Shown one piece after another: positions 1 through 10,500 of a stretch of DNA of 64,000 bases; position 1 is the stretch's first letter; every line of letters starts with the position of its first letter. The translations under genes and the position numbers were made by a program. Source of the stretch: Agapetus fuscipes (lineage: Eukaryota > Arthropoda > Insecta > Trichoptera > Glossosomatidae); assembly GCA_951799405.1 (NCBI GenBank), contig OX637353.1, positions 12,338,001 through 12,402,000 of the forward strand, given 5' to 3'. The notes beneath the pieces are model-generated. The model had not been told where the DNA came from. It did not search any database and saw nothing but the letters and a program-made list of their open reading frames with translations.

Positions 1-300
1 TTTTAAATTGTCCGTGACTGATGTGTCGGTGAAAGAGTTGTATATATGGCCAAGTATTCAGTGACCGAAAATTCGTGTGGACGAACTTTCGAGCGACCGA
101 ATAGTCCGTGACTGATTTCTCTGTGGACGAGTTATCCATGACCGAGTTGTAGGTGATCGAAATTTCGTTGACCAAAAAGTCGTGCGGACGAACTGTCTGT
201 GGACGAGATATCTTTGACCAAATTTCCGTGACACGGTTTTGGTGCGTGAAATGAAATCATCAAAAAGCAAATGTTGATGTTTGATAACCATTTTAATAGG
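1..300. repeat. Degenerate 15-bp tandem array
   Basis: About 18 imperfect units in a row, many exactly 15 bp long, such as tcgtgtggacgaact, tccatgaccgagttg, taggtgatcgaaatt and tcgtgcggacgaact. The common pattern is a TCCGTG-like box followed by GACCGA or GACGAA and an AT spacer. Because 15 is a multiple of three, one minus-strand frame stays open for 82 codons; this is a by-product and not evidence of a protein. The array is cut by the window edge. Confidence 0.7.
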
Positions 301-475
301 CGCCACTAAAAGGAGAAAGCAAATGTTTTAACAGTGCGTAGATTTAATAGAAAGTTTTCATGTACTTTTATTGTGGATTGATTATCTTTGAGCGTAATTT
401 ACAACATTGTGTAAACTACCCTTGATTGCGTAAATTGAAAAATATATGAAAGACACAATAGCGCCTCTGGTGAAC

Positions 476-598
476 GATTTATTTCACATGCATTTTTCCT
501 ATTAACGCGATCAAGGGCATTTTTTGTAATGCTTAATATACTCAATCAACTTGTGTAGCCAAGACAAAAAAGGTTTCTTAATCGTTAAAAAAATTCTT
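476..598 (+). repeat. Direct repeat, copy 1 of 2
   Basis: About 120 bp starting gatttatttcacatgcattt and containing cctattaacgcgat and acttgtgtagccaag. It recurs in the same orientation at 912-1026 at roughly 85-90% identity by eye. The two copies bracket an RTE-tail insertion. The rest of 301-650 is AT-rich with nothing else recognisable. Confidence 0.7.
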
Positions 599-650
599 GA
601 TGTTTAATATTTCAATGTTGATCAAAATGATAAATATGACATCCATTATA

Positions 651-894
651 ATCTATAATTTAGGTTTTAAGGATATATTCATTTAAAGTTCTCAAATGCA
701 TGCCCACGAACAAACACGTGTAGTTCGCGCTTACAAACGCTGAATGTGTACGTACAAATAAAATCCAAGCCTCAAATGAACATAAGCCCCACAACTTTTG
801 CTGACCTTCCCTGAAACAGGGGTGACATTGGCGAAGTGAACCAGTTTTTACAGTATGAGTGGTCAGCCTCATACCAACCCATAAGTCAAGGAAT
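651..894 (-). mobile_element. RTE-tail short element
   Basis: Reading on the minus strand it starts at ttccttgacttatgggttgg, runs through ctgtttcaggg and catttgaggcttgg, and ends ccttaaaacctaaattatag. This matches the 3' untranslated region of the intact RTE LINE (21150-21400). No LINE coding sequence precedes it, so it is either a severely 5'-truncated LINE or an independent short element. The open frame inside recurs in many copies but reflects shared ancestry, not a protein. Confidence 0.75.
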
Positions 895-911
895 AAGTAA
901 GAATGGTGAGG

Positions 912-1026
912 GATTTATTTCACATGCATTTTTCCTATTAACGCGATTAAATGGATTTTTTGTAATGCTTATACTCGGTGAACTTGTGTAGCCAAGAAAA
1001 AAAAACTTTCTTAATCTTTTAATAGA
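912..1026 (+). repeat. Direct repeat, copy 2 of 2
   Basis: Second copy of the 476-598 sequence (gatttatttcacatgcattt, then cctattaacgcgattaa and acttgtgtagccaag). It lies just downstream of the RTE-tail insertion. The following stretch, 1027-1464, is AT-rich and otherwise unremarkable. Confidence 0.7.
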
Positions 1027-1464
1027 TGCATTATGAAAGAAAACATGATGAAAAATAATAACAATAAAATCGTTTCGTGGAAGTGAAAATAATGTTTTCA
1101 TGAAATGTGGACTTTATTTAAAATTTTTGAAAATGTTTTTTGATGAGTTTTTTTGTTTTCATACAATTTTTTTTTCATGAAATCATATTCAAAGTGACTT
1201 TGGACACCTTTAAAAACATTTAAGAAAAACATCTATTAAAATAAAAACTGGATAAGAAACTATTTTTTTTCTTGTTTAAAATCGTAGGCAAAAAACATCA
1301 GTTAAAAGAGAGTGTGAAACAGAGTAAAATCGATTCGTCTCCTCATTCGGGTTTGATAGGAAAGCCGTTTAAAAACCAAGGGAGGACTTCTCAAATAAAA
1401 CTAACAATAAACTTGGGTAATTTAAAGTTTAACATCTTCGATCCAAAGAAACCTAATTGCGAAA

Positions 1465-2645
1465 ATGTCCCCTTGTAAAGGTTGTTCCTAGGTCGATTCG
1501 TTCTTGTACAAGTTGTCCTCTCGTAAAAATAACTGATATTTCTATTTTGATCGAATGGATACTAATCATACTCGTAATTATAAAAAAACGCCTTGTAACG
1601 GTTGTCCCTTGAACGATTTGTCCTCTCGTAAAAACAAATCTTTGATACTGCATCAAATGGATACCAATATAAGAAATGCTCTCTTGTAAAGGTTGTTGCT
1701 TCGACGGTTTTTTCTTCGAGTTGTTTTGTGTGCAAGATGTCCTTTAAAAAATAACAAGCCTTTGAACTTTGATCGAAAGAAAGCTTATTGAAAAATTTTC
1801 CGCTGAATTTCACTGTGAAGTTTGTTCTTGTAAAAATTGTCACTTGTACGAATTGTCCTTTCGTGAAAATACCACACATTTGTACCTTTTTCAAGCCATA
1901 TAATGTGTTTTCATTTGTGAGAAATAAAAATATAAACTATGATGTTCATAGTTTCTCATTTCTAGCGTGTAAAAATATCTCTCGTGACTAAAAGGATTTG
2001 TCTATGTCCTGTGTATAAATTTTCTCGTACAAGTTGTCCCCTTAGCATCGCATTATGGACAAACCAAAAAATCTCACAATGCAGCATTTTAAATGGAAAT
2101 ATCTCCTTAAATTCGTACTGTCACCCTGTAAGACTCGTCCCCTCATCAGCTAAGCTACGCCTGAAGTGTAAATGTAAGCATAACTTGTAAAACGAACAAA
2201 TATATGAACACTGTTTTGTTTTCATTAATCAAATAACACAAACTTAGGATTTCTATCCCAAGCATAAAGAGTTTTGTACAAGTTGTCCTCTTAACTGATA
2301 ATTTTGTTTGATTTGTCCTCTAGTTTTTTAAGACAAAAGTAGATAAAAAAATCTCGTCAAACAACGCAGCATAACTTGTAAAACGAACAAATATATAAAC
2401 ACAGTTTTTTTCCATTAACCAAAAGTATCGAAAAATTATAATTATCTTCCATCTAGTATGAGCTTTTAAATTTTGTCATTTTTATTTCACCTATAGAGTA
2501 CACAATAAATTCACAATGAGTATTTTCAAACAATGACTTGTTTCAATCTGAAATACTCGCTTATTTTCAGGAATCTTTCTTTTAGTACGAGTTGTCCTCT
2601 TGTAGAAATTGTCCTCTTGTTCAATTTATCCCCTCGCCACCCCAG
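1465..2645. repeat. Clustered 15-bp repeats, ttgtcctctcgtaaa type
   Basis: Short runs of a 15-bp unit (gttgtcctctcgtaa, gttcttgtacaagtt, cccttgtaaaggttg) occur at about 1465-1530, 1592-1640, 1680-1750, 1826-1870, 1980-2045, 2273-2320 and 2585-2640, separated by 70-200 bp of AT-rich sequence. Minus-strand frames translate the unit as five-residue repeats of the FTRGQ / IVQGT kind. The unit length matches the array at 1-300, and the motifs look distantly related. Confidence 0.65.
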
Positions 2646-2920
2646 CGCGGCCATTTCACGCGAGTTTTCCTGCCATCTTAATGACACCTGTTACGCAAGG
2701 TGACTCAGAAATCAGAGATCGAACACGAAGAGGGGACGCTCTCAGGTTGGGTACGCCAGAGATGGGGGGACGATCGGGTCACGAAATTCACGGTCTGTCC
2801 CCCAAATATAAAACGCTACGTGCAAAATCAACCACAGTGTTTTACCAATATTGAATATAAACTGAAATTCACACTATATTTTAGAATTTAGACATTTTTG
2901 TTGTTGTTTCAGTATTATGA

Positions 2921-3440
2921 GACTGGCCCGTAGTCTAGGGGTAACGCTTCAGACTCATAAATGGAAGGTTGTGGGTTCAAATCCCGACGGAGTATAAAAA
3001 AATATACCATTTATTCAAATATGCTCTTTGCTGGTTTGAAAAATACATATACCAAAGGTCCATCAAGATTTACAGCAACTAGGTCCTTCTTAAGAATTTT
3101 CGATTTGTAATGACAACCAAGCTCGTAAAAAGACCGGTTGATAGCTCAGTTGTTAGAATGCTTTAATTCCATGCCGAGAGCAAGGGTTCAATCTCCACTG
3201 AGTGTCAGAAACTATTTCCTGGTTCGGTGTTTATTTCAAACCCAAAGTAAATACCGACAAGGCTTACTTAGTTATGACTAGAAGTGAGAACCAGTGCCCT
3301 CGGGAGCTAGGAAACTATAACCGATGTGACTTGAAGCCGGCCCCCTCAACTGTAAAAATAAATAAGTTACACACGAAACACGTGACCTCTTCGGGAAGAA
3401 TTAAAAAGCTGCACTATACATGAAGCTTTGTAACACTTTG
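2921..3440 (+). mobile_element. SINE-A, dimeric tRNA-derived SINE
   Basis: Two tRNA-like modules in tandem. Module 1 has an A-box-like tagtctaggggtaacgc and a B box gtgggttcaaatcccg. A roughly 130-bp linker follows (gctggtttgaaaaat, then tacagcaactaggtc). Module 2 has an A box gatagctcagttgttagaatg and a B box near 3183 (agggttcaatctcc). A unique 3' body then ends near the ctgcactatacatgaagctt tail. The split A and B boxes fit internal RNA polymerase III promoters. Part of the body is open as a 73-codon frame without meaning. Confidence 0.8.
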
Positions 3441-3744
3441 AATAGCTTATTTTACTGAAAATTTACAACGTGACATTTTTATACAATGAATTTCCTTGCA
3501 ACACTTTCATGAGAGCGATGAAACAGCGCATACTGTATGAGCTGTATGTTTTAATATCGATGTGTATGACAATGACGTAGACTGCGCGGGCTTCCCGTCT
3601 CTAGTACACTAGAGACTTGACGAGGAGTATTGCATTTCCCACTTTTATGTAGCTGATGCAATTTATGTCCTGTTCTCTTTATATCCAGGTATTTGCAGTC
3701 TAGAGCTATGCTGATGCATTTTAAAAGAATGATAACCTAGAAAA

Positions 3745-4165
3745 ATGTAGGTATCTGGAAGAAATGAAAGAAGTATGTAAGACATAAAGAAATGGTGGTT
3801 GATCTGTAATGTTGGCGGCTAGGGTTTGTTTAATTGGAATTTGTTTTGTGTTTAGTTTTGATGATATTATTATTTATTGATTTATAAAATGTAATTTGTC
3901 GTGTATGTTCCTTGACTTATAGGTTGGTATGCGGCTGACCACCCATGCTGTAAAAATGGTTGACTTTGCCAATATCACCCCTGTTTCAGGGAAGGACGGA
4001 AAGAGTTGCAGGGCTTATGTCCATTTGAGATTTGGTTTTTATGTTGTAGGTTCACATGAGGCACGTGCAAGCGCGAACTTGTACGTGTCTGGTTGTGAGA
4101 ATGCATGTAATGTGAATCTCCAATGTATCTTTGCAACTTAGGTTAGATTAGATTAGATTAGATAT
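3745..4165 (+). mobile_element. 5'-truncated RTE LINE, 3' end with tail
   Basis: The sequence starts inside the last codons of the RTE ORF (gaaatgaaagaagtatgtaa, then aaatggtggttgatctgtaatg, matching the intact copy's C-terminal KKWRLICN). It continues into the 3' untranslated region (ccttgacttataggttggta) and finishes in a (TTAGA)n microsatellite at 4141-4162. A short microsatellite tail is typical of the RTE clade. Confidence 0.75.
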
Positions 4166-4198
4166 TGTCTTCTTAGTTTTTGTTTGTCATAATTATTA

Positions 4199-4455
4199 TG
4201 TCTTATTTGGCATTGTCGTATGTCCCATCAGAAGTAATTTCACATGAGCGATGTTTGTGTGTAGATTGTGTACTGGACCAATGTGTCTTAAGAAAACTGG
4301 AAATTTATTTTAAAAATATTTCAAACAGCTCTCACATTATCGTGGCTTACGTTTTTTTCTTATCTCAGATTGTGTAGAATGTTATTCTTAAGAAAATTTG
4401 TTGAAAGGTTGCCTTTGAATCAAATTGTAGATGAGCCAAACAAGCACTGGAGAGG
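4199..4455. mobile_element. MITE-1 copy
   Basis: Contains the family interior (atttcacatgagc, gtactggaccaatgtgtctt, actctcacattatcg-like, then ctcagattgtgtagaat) and the right inverted end gccaaacaagcactgg. The left end is damaged. Non-coding; its small frames are chance. Confidence 0.65.
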
Positions 4456-4499
4456 ACGATAAAAGCATATATTATTCTTTTACATATAGAGATGTATGA

Positions 4500-4950
4500 C
4501 TGAAGATAGAGTACGCTAAAAGTATGGAAAGAGAGAGGGCGAGGAAAGTTTGGATGGATCAAATTTCTGAAATGGAGAACTAATGTAATATTCATAGTGA
4601 AAAAAGAAGAGTTGAGAATGCATGAAAAAGGTTATGTCTCTGAATGTAACGTAAAAAAGATGCAAGGACTGAAGAAAAGGGCTGTTGATCTGCAATGGTA
4701 ACGGTTAGGCCTTTCATTTTTACTGTTAGCTCCTACTTCACTTTTTTAGCATATATTTTTGTTCAATGGCTAAAAAGCTGGTATGAGGCTGGCATGCATG
4801 CTGTAAAATAATCGGTTCACTTGTGTCAATGCCACCCCGTTTCAGGGAAATGCAGCTGCAGGAGCTGCAAGGTTTATGTTCATGTGAGGGTTGGTTTATT
4901 GTGCAGGTAAATATGTGCCATGTGTAAGCGTAAACTTACAGGTTCTAACA
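4500..4950 (+). mobile_element. Degenerate RTE LINE 3' fragment
   Basis: Shows the eroded C-terminal coding region gaaagtttggatggatcaaa (the RKVWMDQI box of the intact copy), then ctgttgatctgcaatgg. It runs into the 3' untranslated tail near 4785 (ggtatgaggctggc). Stops and frameshifts mean it is dead. Confidence 0.65.
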
Positions 4951-5090
4951 CAAACCCAAATCTCAAATTTATATTAATTTAGTTACTCTTGTTGCCCTTC
5001 CTTAAAATAGGAGTGACACTGGCAAAGTTATCATTTTTTACAGTAGGTACCTACAAGTGTCTAGCCTCATACCATGATGATTAACCTGTA
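4951..5090 (-). mobile_element. RTE-tail fragment, inverted to its neighbour
   Basis: Minus-strand RTE-tail sequence (aggagtgacactggcaaagt near 5010, then cctcataccatgatgattaa). It directly abuts the plus-strand tail that ends near 4950, giving a tail-to-tail inverted pair. Confidence 0.6.
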
Positions 5091-5640
5091 GGTAAGTAAA
5101 AAAAAAGATGAATTTAAAAAATGCACAAAAAAACTTCTTGCTTTATTGCCTCTATAATGGGACTTCCAAAACTAACCAAGATTTGTGTTAACGTTTAATT
5201 GCTAAATTATTCTGTATGTTGGAGTTAGTTCTCGTGTACTTATTATGCATTAACTTTGCCAGTGCTACTCCTTCTAGTTATAGTTGCACATGGTATTAGC
5301 TTAGGTTCTGTGCCCCAAGCTTGAAACATCCAAACTAAACGAAAGCGTTTCAACCAAAATGTAAAGAAACAAAAACGCTCATTAGAGGCGATGCTTTCAT
5401 TTATATGTATTTTATGAAAACGTTGAGGCTGAGTTTAAACGTTGCTTTATATACTTGGAGACTGAGAGCAATGAACATGTTTCATTAAGCATTAACTTAC
5501 TCCAAGAAATCACCCACTCTGAGCTCTTCACGTCGTATAAAGTATTATGAGAGTTAGTCTGCCACCGACCCATTACACATACTTTTAATGATTATTATAG
5601 ATTTGTTTCTTCTCGACTTGAACTGGCTCCGAGTGTTACC
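5091..5640. other. Unassigned AT-rich stretch
   Basis: No coding frame, tRNA-like box or family match recognised. Ordinary intron-like sequence. Confidence 0.4.
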
Positions 5641-5882
5641 TGTACCCTTAGTACGAGTTGCAAAACTTGAGTAATGTAAAGTTTACGGCTATTATTAATG
5701 AGTGATTTCCCCCAAAATCTACCGTTTTTGTTTGTTCGAACTTGATTTTCTTCATCACCGTAACTCTTTTGCTAAGAACACAAAGTGTAAGAAATAAAAA
5801 CGGCAGATTTTGGGAGAAATCACGCTTCAATATTTTTTGTAAACTTTACTTTTCTCAAGTTTTGCAACTCGTACTAAGGGTA
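5641..5882. mobile_element. MITE-2, foldback MITE with long inverted ends
   Basis: The left end (gtacccttagtacgagttgc) is mirrored by the right end (gcaactcgtactaagggtac). Pairing continues inward for about 45 bp (aaacttgagtaatgtaaag against ctttacttttctcaagttt) and again at gtgatttcccccaaaatct against agattttgggagaaatcac. The ends fit TA, then CCCTTAGTACGAG, as in Tc1/mariner-type elements with a TA target site. Total about 240 bp, no transposase. Confidence 0.75.
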
Positions 5883-5930
5883 CTGATTGCTAAAAGGCAA
5901 GTGTGAGCAATTGTTGACAATTCGTCCCCC

Positions 5931-6171
5931 CAGTGCTTGTTTATCGTGCCACCATTTTATTCAATGATGACCCTTCAATAAAATTGTCTTAAAAATCACA
6001 TTCTACTCAATCTGAGCTGAGAAAACAACTTAAAACACGATAACCTGAGAGTTGTTTTAAATACTTTTAAACTCAATTTCAGGCTTTGATAAGACACATT
6101 AGTCCAGTACACATACAAACATTGCTCATGTGAAATTGCCTCTGATGGCCATAAGACAAAAATAAGCACTA
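5931..6171. mobile_element. MITE-1 copy, complete
   Basis: Runs from cagtgcttgtttatcg to ataagacaaaaataagcact, so the ends are inverted repeats. The interior matches the other family members (gatgacccttcaataaaatt, aatctgagctgagaaaac, agtccagtacacatacaaac). About 240 bp without coding capacity; it needs a transposase from elsewhere. Confidence 0.75.
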
Positions 6172-6203
6172 AGGGAAGAAATCCTTCAATGTTATCTCTG
6201 CAT

Positions 6204-6740
6204 GGCCAGTCCGTAGTGCAGTGGTAACACTTTGGACTCGGAAATGGAAGGTTGTGGGTTTGAATCCCAGCGGAGCACAAAAAAAATACCATTTATATTT
6301 TCAAAAATATGCTATTTGCTGGGTTGAAAAATTCATAAATCTTAACCAAAGACCGGTCCCCAAAGATCCATCCAGCCTTACAGCAAAGGAGTCTTGCTTG
6401 AGAATTGGCGCTTTGTCACGGCGACCAAGTTCCTAAAAAGCCCGGTCGATAGTCCAGTTGGTAGAATGCTTGCATTCTATGCCGAGAGAAAGGGTTCGAT
6501 CCCCACCGAGGGTGTCAGAAATAATTTCCCGTTTCAATGTTTATTTCAAACCCAAATACCGGCAAGATTAACCAAGCCTTCATAAGAAATGAGAGAATAA
6601 GAGAGAAACCCCCACTTTAACTGAAGTGCTTAGTATGAGGCCGGCCCCCTTACCCGTAATAATAGATAGGTCCTGTATCGCCACATGCGACCCTTTTGAG
6701 GATAACGCAGGCAAGAAGTTACACTATATGTGTAGCTTAG
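6204..6740 (+). mobile_element. SINE-A, dimeric, nearly complete
   Basis: Best full example of the dimeric SINE. Module 1 has gtccgtagtgcagtggtaac and a B box gtgggtttgaatcccag. Module 2 starts near 6440 (gcccggtcgatagtccagtt) with a B box agggttcgatccccacc. The 3' body includes gcttagtatgaggccggcc and ends gttacactatatgtgtagct. Both modules keep recognisable A and B boxes. Confidence 0.85.
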
Positions 6741-7264
6741 TTTTTTTTTCGTTGCGTGGAAATTGTACGCATACTACTGATGCGAAATAAGGCTTCGTTT
6801 TTTTTTTTATCACGCGCGTGTTTTTTTAGGGACTTATCAAAAGTAATAATAGGCTCTGCTATGCGCGAATCTTATCATCTGAAGTGGGTGAAATGTACGT
6901 GAGAATATGATAGACTTATCTGGAGGCACGTGCGTCGCTGGATTGTGAGTCTATCGTATGTACTTATATGCTCCCCAGAAGGATACGAGTAGACTTTCTG
7001 CATGAAATAGAATATAATAATACGCCGAAATAACGTGAGCCATCTCGGAGTAGACCTTTATTTCTTATAAACGTAAGGGTAAAGATAAAAATAGAAAATG
7101 TTTGAGACGGTACCGATCAAGAATAAATTCAAAATAATTAAATTATTGAACAATGTTTTTTTAGGTTTTTCGTAAAAATAAATTTGGGTATTGCAATGCA
7201 AATGCAGTACAGTTTTACGTTCCGTATTTTGATAAATAATTACTTGTTCATTACTATCTAATAA
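6741..7264. other. Unassigned AT-rich stretch
   Basis: Poly-T runs and unique sequence; nothing recognisable on either strand. Confidence 0.4.
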
Positions 7265-7470
7265 CCTCTGTTGCTTGACTTATAGGTGAGTATGAAGCTG
7301 ACTCCCCATTCTGTAAAAAAATGCTTTACAATTGCTACCCCAGTTTTAAAAAAAGGCGGCACATGTAGCAAGTGTTAGTGCAAAAAAACAAGTGTTTGCA
7401 ATGTACACGTGAGTTTTAAATGTCAATATATACTTGCAACTTAGATTAATGATTATAGATTAATTCTCAA
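7265..7470 (+). mobile_element. RTE-tail short element, degraded
   Basis: Begins gcttgacttataggtgagta at the usual 5' border of the family and ends atacttgcaacttagattaa. The middle is shortened around the gggaagg/ggcgg region. Confidence 0.65.
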
Positions 7471-8221
7471 TGTAATTTTTTTTCACTCAATTTGAAGAAT
7501 TCAGCGACAATGTGGACATCGTAGGATGGAGTAGGAAGGAGAGACGAAAGTAGGTGAATTCAAATTTATTGTTGTAAGGGAAATACCGGACGGTCAACGT
7601 CTACCAGAGCCAGAACTTGGAATAACAGTTGGTCTTCTGCATCAAAGAAGGGAGTTCCGTACGAACAGATTAAGATCTAATATAGAAAAAAAAGAAAAAA
7701 AAATCTTAGTTGTATCCAATCAAGTGCATGAATATTTTTTACACGTGAACAACTAATTAAAATGCAAATAATTTTCGTTTACATGTGAAAAACTGTCCTT
7801 GTAAACGGCAGTTTTTAAACATTTCAATTTTATTCTTTCATCTACAAAATTTCCAAGAAAATTTTGCACAACAATAAAAACAAAAAACTTTATTTATACA
7901 GTAAAATTCTTCACTTTTGATACTATAATCCGCATCTGTGCTTCTACTTTGCATTTCTTTCTTTAGCCCGGGTCAAAAAGAAATACACAAACTTTTCTCG
8001 GATGCCGTCAGTGTGACAGTTTCCCTGTTGTACTCTCCATGCACAGGCGCACACCACAACCGATCCTCGGCTCGAATTTAAGCCCCGCTTTCTATCGGAG
8101 GGCATCCTGAAATTCCGGGCACGCGCCAGCTCCCGCCTTCGTCCCATATCATCCAACGTAATTTGTCAAGTTTCGCCATAATGGAAAACAATTTTCAAGA
8201 AACAATATTTACGCGGCCAGT
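7471..8221. other. Unassigned stretch with a GC-richer block
   Basis: Mostly AT-rich. About 7960-8160 is GC-richer and open for 70 codons on the minus strand, but I recognise no protein family, see no splice pair, and cannot call it coding. Confidence 0.35.
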
Positions 8222-8978
8222 CGTCCCGTTTCGTTCGGACTCGTCCCACTTCGGTTTTGATCGGACTCGATCCACTTCGGTTTTTTCTGCACTCATTCCA
8301 CTTCGATTTCGTTAGGACACGATCCTATTTCGGTTTTGTTTTGGCTCGTTCCACTAAGGTTTTGTTTGGACTCGATCTACTTCGGTTTTTATCCTTACTC
8401 GTTCCACTTCGGTTTCGTTCGGACCCGATCCATTTCGGTTTTGTTTGGGCTTGATCCACTTTGGCTTTGTTTGGACTCGATCCACTTGGGTTTCTTCTGG
8501 ACTTATTTCACTTCGATATCGTTCGGAATCGCTCCGTTTTGGCTCTGTTTGTACTACTCTTTGCACTACGATTTCGTTCGGGCTCGATCCACTTCGGCTT
8601 TTTCTGGACTCGTTCCACTTCCGTTTCGTTTAGACTTGATCCACTTCTGTTTCGTTCGGAGTCGTTCCGCTACAATTTCGTTCGGGCTCGATCCACTTTG
8701 GTTTCATTCGGACACGATCCACTTCAGTTCGTTTGGACTCGTTCCACGTCGGTTTTGTTCGGACCCGATCCATTTTGGTTTCGTTCGGACTCACTCCGTT
8801 TCGGTTTTGTTCGGACTCCCTCCACTTTGATTTTGTTCGGACTCGTTCCACTACGGTTTCGTTCGAACTCAACTTCGGAGCAACTTCGGTTTTGTGAGGA
8901 CTCGTTTCATTTCGATTTTGTTCGGATTCAATCCACTTCAGTTTCGTTCATACTCGTTCCACTTCGGTTACGTCCGGA
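8222..8978. repeat. 26-bp minisatellite, about 29 units
   Basis: Tandem units close to cacttcggttttgttcggac followed by tcgatc, 26 bp each, diverged by about 10-25%. The unit is not a multiple of three but lacks stops in most phases, so long frames (164 and 173 codons plus, 80 minus) run through it. Their translation cycles through three peptides every 26 residues (RTRSTSVLF, GLDPLWF, RSDSLRFGFV). This is the signature of a rotated 26-bp unit, not of a selected protein. Confidence 0.85.
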
Positions 8979-10329
8979 ATAAAAATGGAAGACGTTGCGT
9001 TGTGTTTGCGCAATAAAAGGGGCTGTAATTGTTTTTGCAGAAATAAGAATTTGAATATTATTTTTTTGAAAAATGGAACTTCGTGTTAGACACGAGGTGA
9101 ATATTAAATACTTGCGTTAGAGACAAACTAGCAAAATTGAAGATGGATGTCGTATGAAAAAAAGTTGCTTCAAGAAAAATGAAAGCAATGTATAAAAACG
9201 ATTTTTTTCGTTGCTTTTATTTACTTGATTTCTGTTTAAATAACACATTAGTGACAACAAACGCAACTAAGCTACAATTATAGTATAACTTCTTGTCGCG
9301 TTTTCTCCAAATGGGTTTGCATATCATGAGTGTTTGCGAACACTTACCTCACAGGTAAGGGTGTCGGCCTTACGCCAATCACTTCAGTTGAAGTGCATTA
9401 ATTGGAAAAAAAAGACAGGTATTGTCATGAAATATATTTTGACGAAATTGAAATTTTCAACGCTTTGTTGTAGTCATATTTATCATAAAATTAATAAATT
9501 AATTTGTCAAAACTATTTGCAAAGTACAGAGAGGTTACTGATTATTACTTTTTCATGAAAATATTTAAAAATTCTCACATAGAAGCTTAAATAAGTCTGA
9601 TTATCCAAAATACATTTGTATCCATTTCAATTTGACAAGAAATCAACGAAGCCTTTTCACAAAAATAAATATTTTATTTCAAATAATAAATTAATGCCAT
9701 TTATCCTTTTATACCAAATGATAAAATGAGGTTCAGTATTAATTTTAACTATTAAGTATTTTTGTATAAAACAAAAGAAGCAATCAAAACAAAAACTATA
9801 TTTAGAAAATAAATGATTGAAATTATTAATCCAGAGATAGAGTAAATAATTTTCATTTTTGAAATTGAATGATAAGATTAATGTTAATAATTTATTTTCA
9901 AACGGAGCTGTGTTGGTTTGGTTTCATTCAGGGAGAAACTCATTTTTATTGTTGGGCCACAACAAGGGATGTCCCTGAAACTCTTTCAGTATAACGAGGT
10001 GCCCGACAAAAATAGATATCCACGACGGGGGTACAGAATAAGGAAACAAGAAAAATGACTTTGCCATTTTTTATAATAAATCTTCAAACAAACAAAATTT
10101 CTCGGTACGGAGTGCTCCAAGTTGGAAAAAGAGGGACACTGACGCGCCGGGCTTCAAATTACAAAAGATTTTTCAAAGGTAAAAGGAGCTATGTAGATCT
10201 TGTGTAGGTCTGCTCGAGGGACAAGAATTTTTCTTAAGAAGAATAATAACCAATGTTCACCTGAAGAGTTGGCGAGTTGAAAGAAAATTTGCAATTTATT
10301 TGTTATACTTTATATTGTTGCAAATATGT
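8979..10329. other. Unassigned AT-rich stretch with a SINE-A scrap
   Basis: About 9343-9400 is a minus-strand scrap of the SINE-A 3' body (cttacctcacaggtaagggt, then cacttcagttgaagtgc). The remainder is AT-rich with no coding or repeat signal recognised. Confidence 0.45.
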
Positions 10330-10500
10330 AAGTATGTGTCTGTGTGAGTTGTATCTGTGTGATTCCGTGAAGTCTCGAGCTGTAGGTATATACATAATTG
10401 TATTTGTATTTGTTCGAGATAGTGTGAGTGTTTATTCGAATATTAGTGCGAAGAGCGAGAGACGCTTTAAACATTGTGACGCGAAGTCAATATAGGCAGA
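10330..10500 (+). repeat. R-X repeat copy
   Basis: Contains gtgtctgtgtgagttgtatc, then atttgtatttgttcgagata and gtgtgagtgtttattcgaat. Related copies lie at 11200-11345, 28430-28690, 32570-32760 and 34411-34480. Class unknown and no coding capacity. Confidence 0.5.

Noticed and set aside
660..872. A family of 60-75 codon frames (MRLTTHTVK type) recurring about 15 times, as a small-protein family
   Set aside because: They lie in the RTE 3' tail, break freely in diverged copies, and differ in frame and length.
1..2645. CRISPR-like array
   Set aside because: Degenerate units with no constant repeat and unique spacers; the genome is eukaryotic.
4141..4162. TTAGA/TTAGG-like repeats as telomeric DNA
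   Set aside because: Only 3-5 units, always at the 3' end of RTE tails; they are LINE microsatellite tails.
6204..6275. tRNA-like segments as functional tRNA genes
   Set aside because: They lack acceptor-stem pairing and a proper anticodon arm, continue into a shared SINE body, and exist in many diverged copies.
7944..8156. GC-richer block as a host exon
   Set aside because: Open for 70 codons on the minus strand but no family resemblance or convincing splice borders.
8336..8982. Overlapping frames of 164 and 173 codons as a repetitive protein gene
   Set aside because: They are by-products of a 26-bp minisatellite; the peptide cycles through all three phases, and there is no start context or domain.
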